Assembly: GCA_028701815.1 (NCBI GenBank)
Contig: JAQVPY010000107.1
Coordinates: 1-7,558, forward strand
Origin: Bacteroidales bacterium
GTDB taxonomy: Bacteria > Bacteroidota > Bacteroidia > Bacteroidales > BM520
Length of the DNA: 7,558 nucleotides
Direction: 5' to 3'
Part shown: positions 6,216 through 7,558 of the stretch, piece by piece
How the letters are laid out: every line of letters begins with the position of its first letter
Numbering within the stretch: position 1 is the stretch's first letter
Position numbers and translations under genes: made by a program
Notes under the pieces: generated by a model
The model's input: only the letters and a program-made list of their open reading frames with translations
What the model was told of the DNA's origin: nothing
Database searches by the model: none

Positions 6216-7557
6216 AGAGCTTAGCTGCCATCTCCGGATTTTCCTCAATAGCATCCTTCGTTTCGCTCGGATCTTCCCGCAGATTATAAAGTTCATACGT
6301 GTCAGCATCCTGAAAACGACGAAGTTTCCATCCGTTATTCATAATAATTGCAGGTCCGTAATTAGAGTTAGCTATAATATACCTTGCAGTATCTATAGGG
6401 GTATTATTTAAAAGATTCTCCCAATATGAGATACCGTCCTTATTGCTATTCAGCTTCACATTCAGCATATCTGCCATTGTGGTAAGAAAATCATAATTAC
6501 TCACGATATCGTTTCGTGTTTCTCCTTCCGGAAGATGATTTTTCCAATAATAAGCGAGCGGGACATGTATTCCCCCTTCGAGATTGCTGCGTTTCAGTCC
6601 TGCCATATCCGCATTACCGTTAAAGACGTCGCCGGAAAGGTTGCTATAATATTTATTTTGGAAGTCGTCGAAGAGTTCGCCGGTGACCATATTACGATAG
6701 GGTTTCTCACAGCGGCCCTTTTGCGAATAGTAGATTTCGTGACCGTTATCGGCCGAGAAGACGATAATGGTATTATCTTCAAGTCCGAGTGCTTTAACTT
6801 CGTCCCAAATAATACGCAGGGGTTCATCGAGCATTATCACCATTGACGCATATTCTTTTTCGAGAGGAGTAATATTGGGGTTATTTGCCACCGACGGGTG
6901 CACAGTTGGAATAGCAACAGGACCGTGGGGCAATTGTGTGGGATGGTAGATAAAGAATGTTGTGTCTTTATATCGGTTGATTAGTTCGACAATTTTATCT
7001 GTAAACAAATTTTGAGAATACTGTTGTTTTCCATCCATGTCCCATCTGTCGAAATAAGTCTCCGGGGTCTCGTTTTCAAGCGTTTTTCCGCAGTCGTAAC
7101 GAGTATTTCCCTCGACGAAGATCATTTTATCGTTATCAAAAAGAAACGGCGGGTAGAATCCGTGACAGCGCACATGGTCGAGGTATCCGAAATAATAGTC
7201 CCATCCGTGGCGGCGTATTTGTTCTCGAGAAGCAGTAAATCCCCACTCCAATTTACCGACCTGAGCCGTAACATATCCGGCTTTTTTAAACACTTCAGGA
7301 AGATAGAGGTCGTTTTCAGGAAGGACGACATCATTCTCGTCGATATTTTTTTCGACTGCGGCGACGTCTTCATCCGTTTTACACGACAGGAGCAATCCTC
7401 CGCTATTCACCTTCCATTTGTCGTTATGGCAGTCGTGATATCCGGTAAGCAGTGAAGCTCGTGCCGGCGCAGAAAGCATACATCCGTAAGCGTTGTTGTA
7501 ACTGATGCCGTGAGCTATCAGAGAATCAATGGTCGGCGTCTGAAACTGTTGTTGACC
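6169..7557 (-). CDS. Serine-type sulfatase (S1 family), 5' end missing
   Basis: Hydrolyses sulfate esters, probably on glycans and in the periplasm. The frame stays open to the right edge (GQQQFQTPTIDSLIAHG...), so the signal peptide and first metal-binding aspartates lie outside the window; an ATG at 7479 is internal. About 463 residues are visible. The active-site motif is SAPARASLLTG, where the Ser (codon 7471-7473) must be oxidised to formylglycine by an anaerobic maturase (anSME) encoded elsewhere. Other family marks are HPTQLPHGP, SADNGHE (metal ligands, DNGH at 6739-6750), the Lys of LKRSNLEGGIHVPL and the C-terminal LYNLREDPSETKD. The usual GKWHxG motif reads GKLEWG (7240-7257), probably a subfamily trait. 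The substrate is unknown. The coding end overlaps the EEP gene by 47 bp on the opposite strand, leaving no room for a terminator between the stops. Confidence 0.94.
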   Translation of the reverse strand, partial: GQQQFQTPTIDSLIAHGISYNNAYGCMLSAPARASLLTGYHDCHNDKWKVNSGGLLLSCKTDEDVAAVEKNIDENDVVLPENDLYLPEVFKKAGYVTAQVGKLEWGFTASREQIRRHGWDYYFGYLDHVRCHGFYPPFLFDNDKMIFVEGNTRYDCGKTLENETPETYFDRWDMDGKQQYSQNLFTDKIVELINRYKDTTFFIYHPTQLPHGPVAIPTVHPSVANNPNITPLEKEYASMVIMLDEPLRIIWDEVKALGLEDNTIIVFSADNGHEIYYSQKGRCEKPYRNMVTGELFDDFQNKYYSNLSGDVFNGNADMAGLKRSNLEGGIHVPLAYYWKNHLPEGETRNDIVSNYDFLTTMADMLNVKLNSNKDGISYWENLLNNTPIDTARYIIANSNYGPAIIMNNGWKLRRFQDADTYELYNLREDPSETKDAIEENPEMAAKLFNLLQTQMQQGSDPR

Positions 7558-7558
7558 G

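Noticed and set aside
7012..7455. 147-codon open frame on the plus strand opposite the sulfatase.
   Set aside because: No recognisable protein family, no start signals, and it mirrors the clearly conserved sulfatase on the other strand.

Overview
The window looks like chromosomal DNA from a member of the Bacteroidota, most likely order Bacteroidales. Four things support this: a PurM of the long Bacteroidetes type, a GH97 glycosidase (a family rich in this phylum), a protein with a type IX secretion (T9SS) C-terminal sorting domain, and Bacteroides-type -7 promoter boxes (TAnnTTTG) in front of three genes. The T9SS tail implies a species that has that secretion system. I see no RNA gene, CRISPR array, phage gene or transposase, and no gene-free stretch longer than about 112 bases.

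Left part, plus strand (1-3246). The 3' half of purM (purine synthesis) is followed by a short hairpin-bearing REP/MITE-like sequence. A perfect 13-bp direct repeat brackets this sequence, and its left copy overlaps the end of purM. Next come a secreted GH97 glycosidase whose residues match the retaining alpha-galactosidase-like subgroup, and a small secreted DUF2147 protein.

Middle, minus strand (3300-5275). An intrinsic terminator lies between the convergent genes. It serves a 489-residue T9SS cargo protein built of YD-like repeats, a beta-sandwich-like segment and a type A sorting domain. Upstream of that gene is a small four-helix membrane protein of the DUF486 family. Each of the two genes has its own identical TATCTTTGCA promoter core.

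Right part (5311-7558). A lipoprotein of the endonuclease/exonuclease/phosphatase (EEP) superfamily runs on the plus strand, divergent from the DUF486 gene. It collides tail to tail, with a 47-bp coding overlap, with a serine-type sulfatase that runs off the right edge.

How the genes work together: GH97, sulfatase, EEP lipoprotein and the T9SS cargo are all exported proteins. A role in breaking down glycans or other polymers outside the cytoplasm fits them, but their mixed strands and separate promoters argue against one operon, and no SusC/SusD pair is present. I found no convincing new multi-gene system. The best leads are the repeat-bracketed element at the purM end, the architecture of the T9SS cargo, and the overlapping EEP/sulfatase gene ends.
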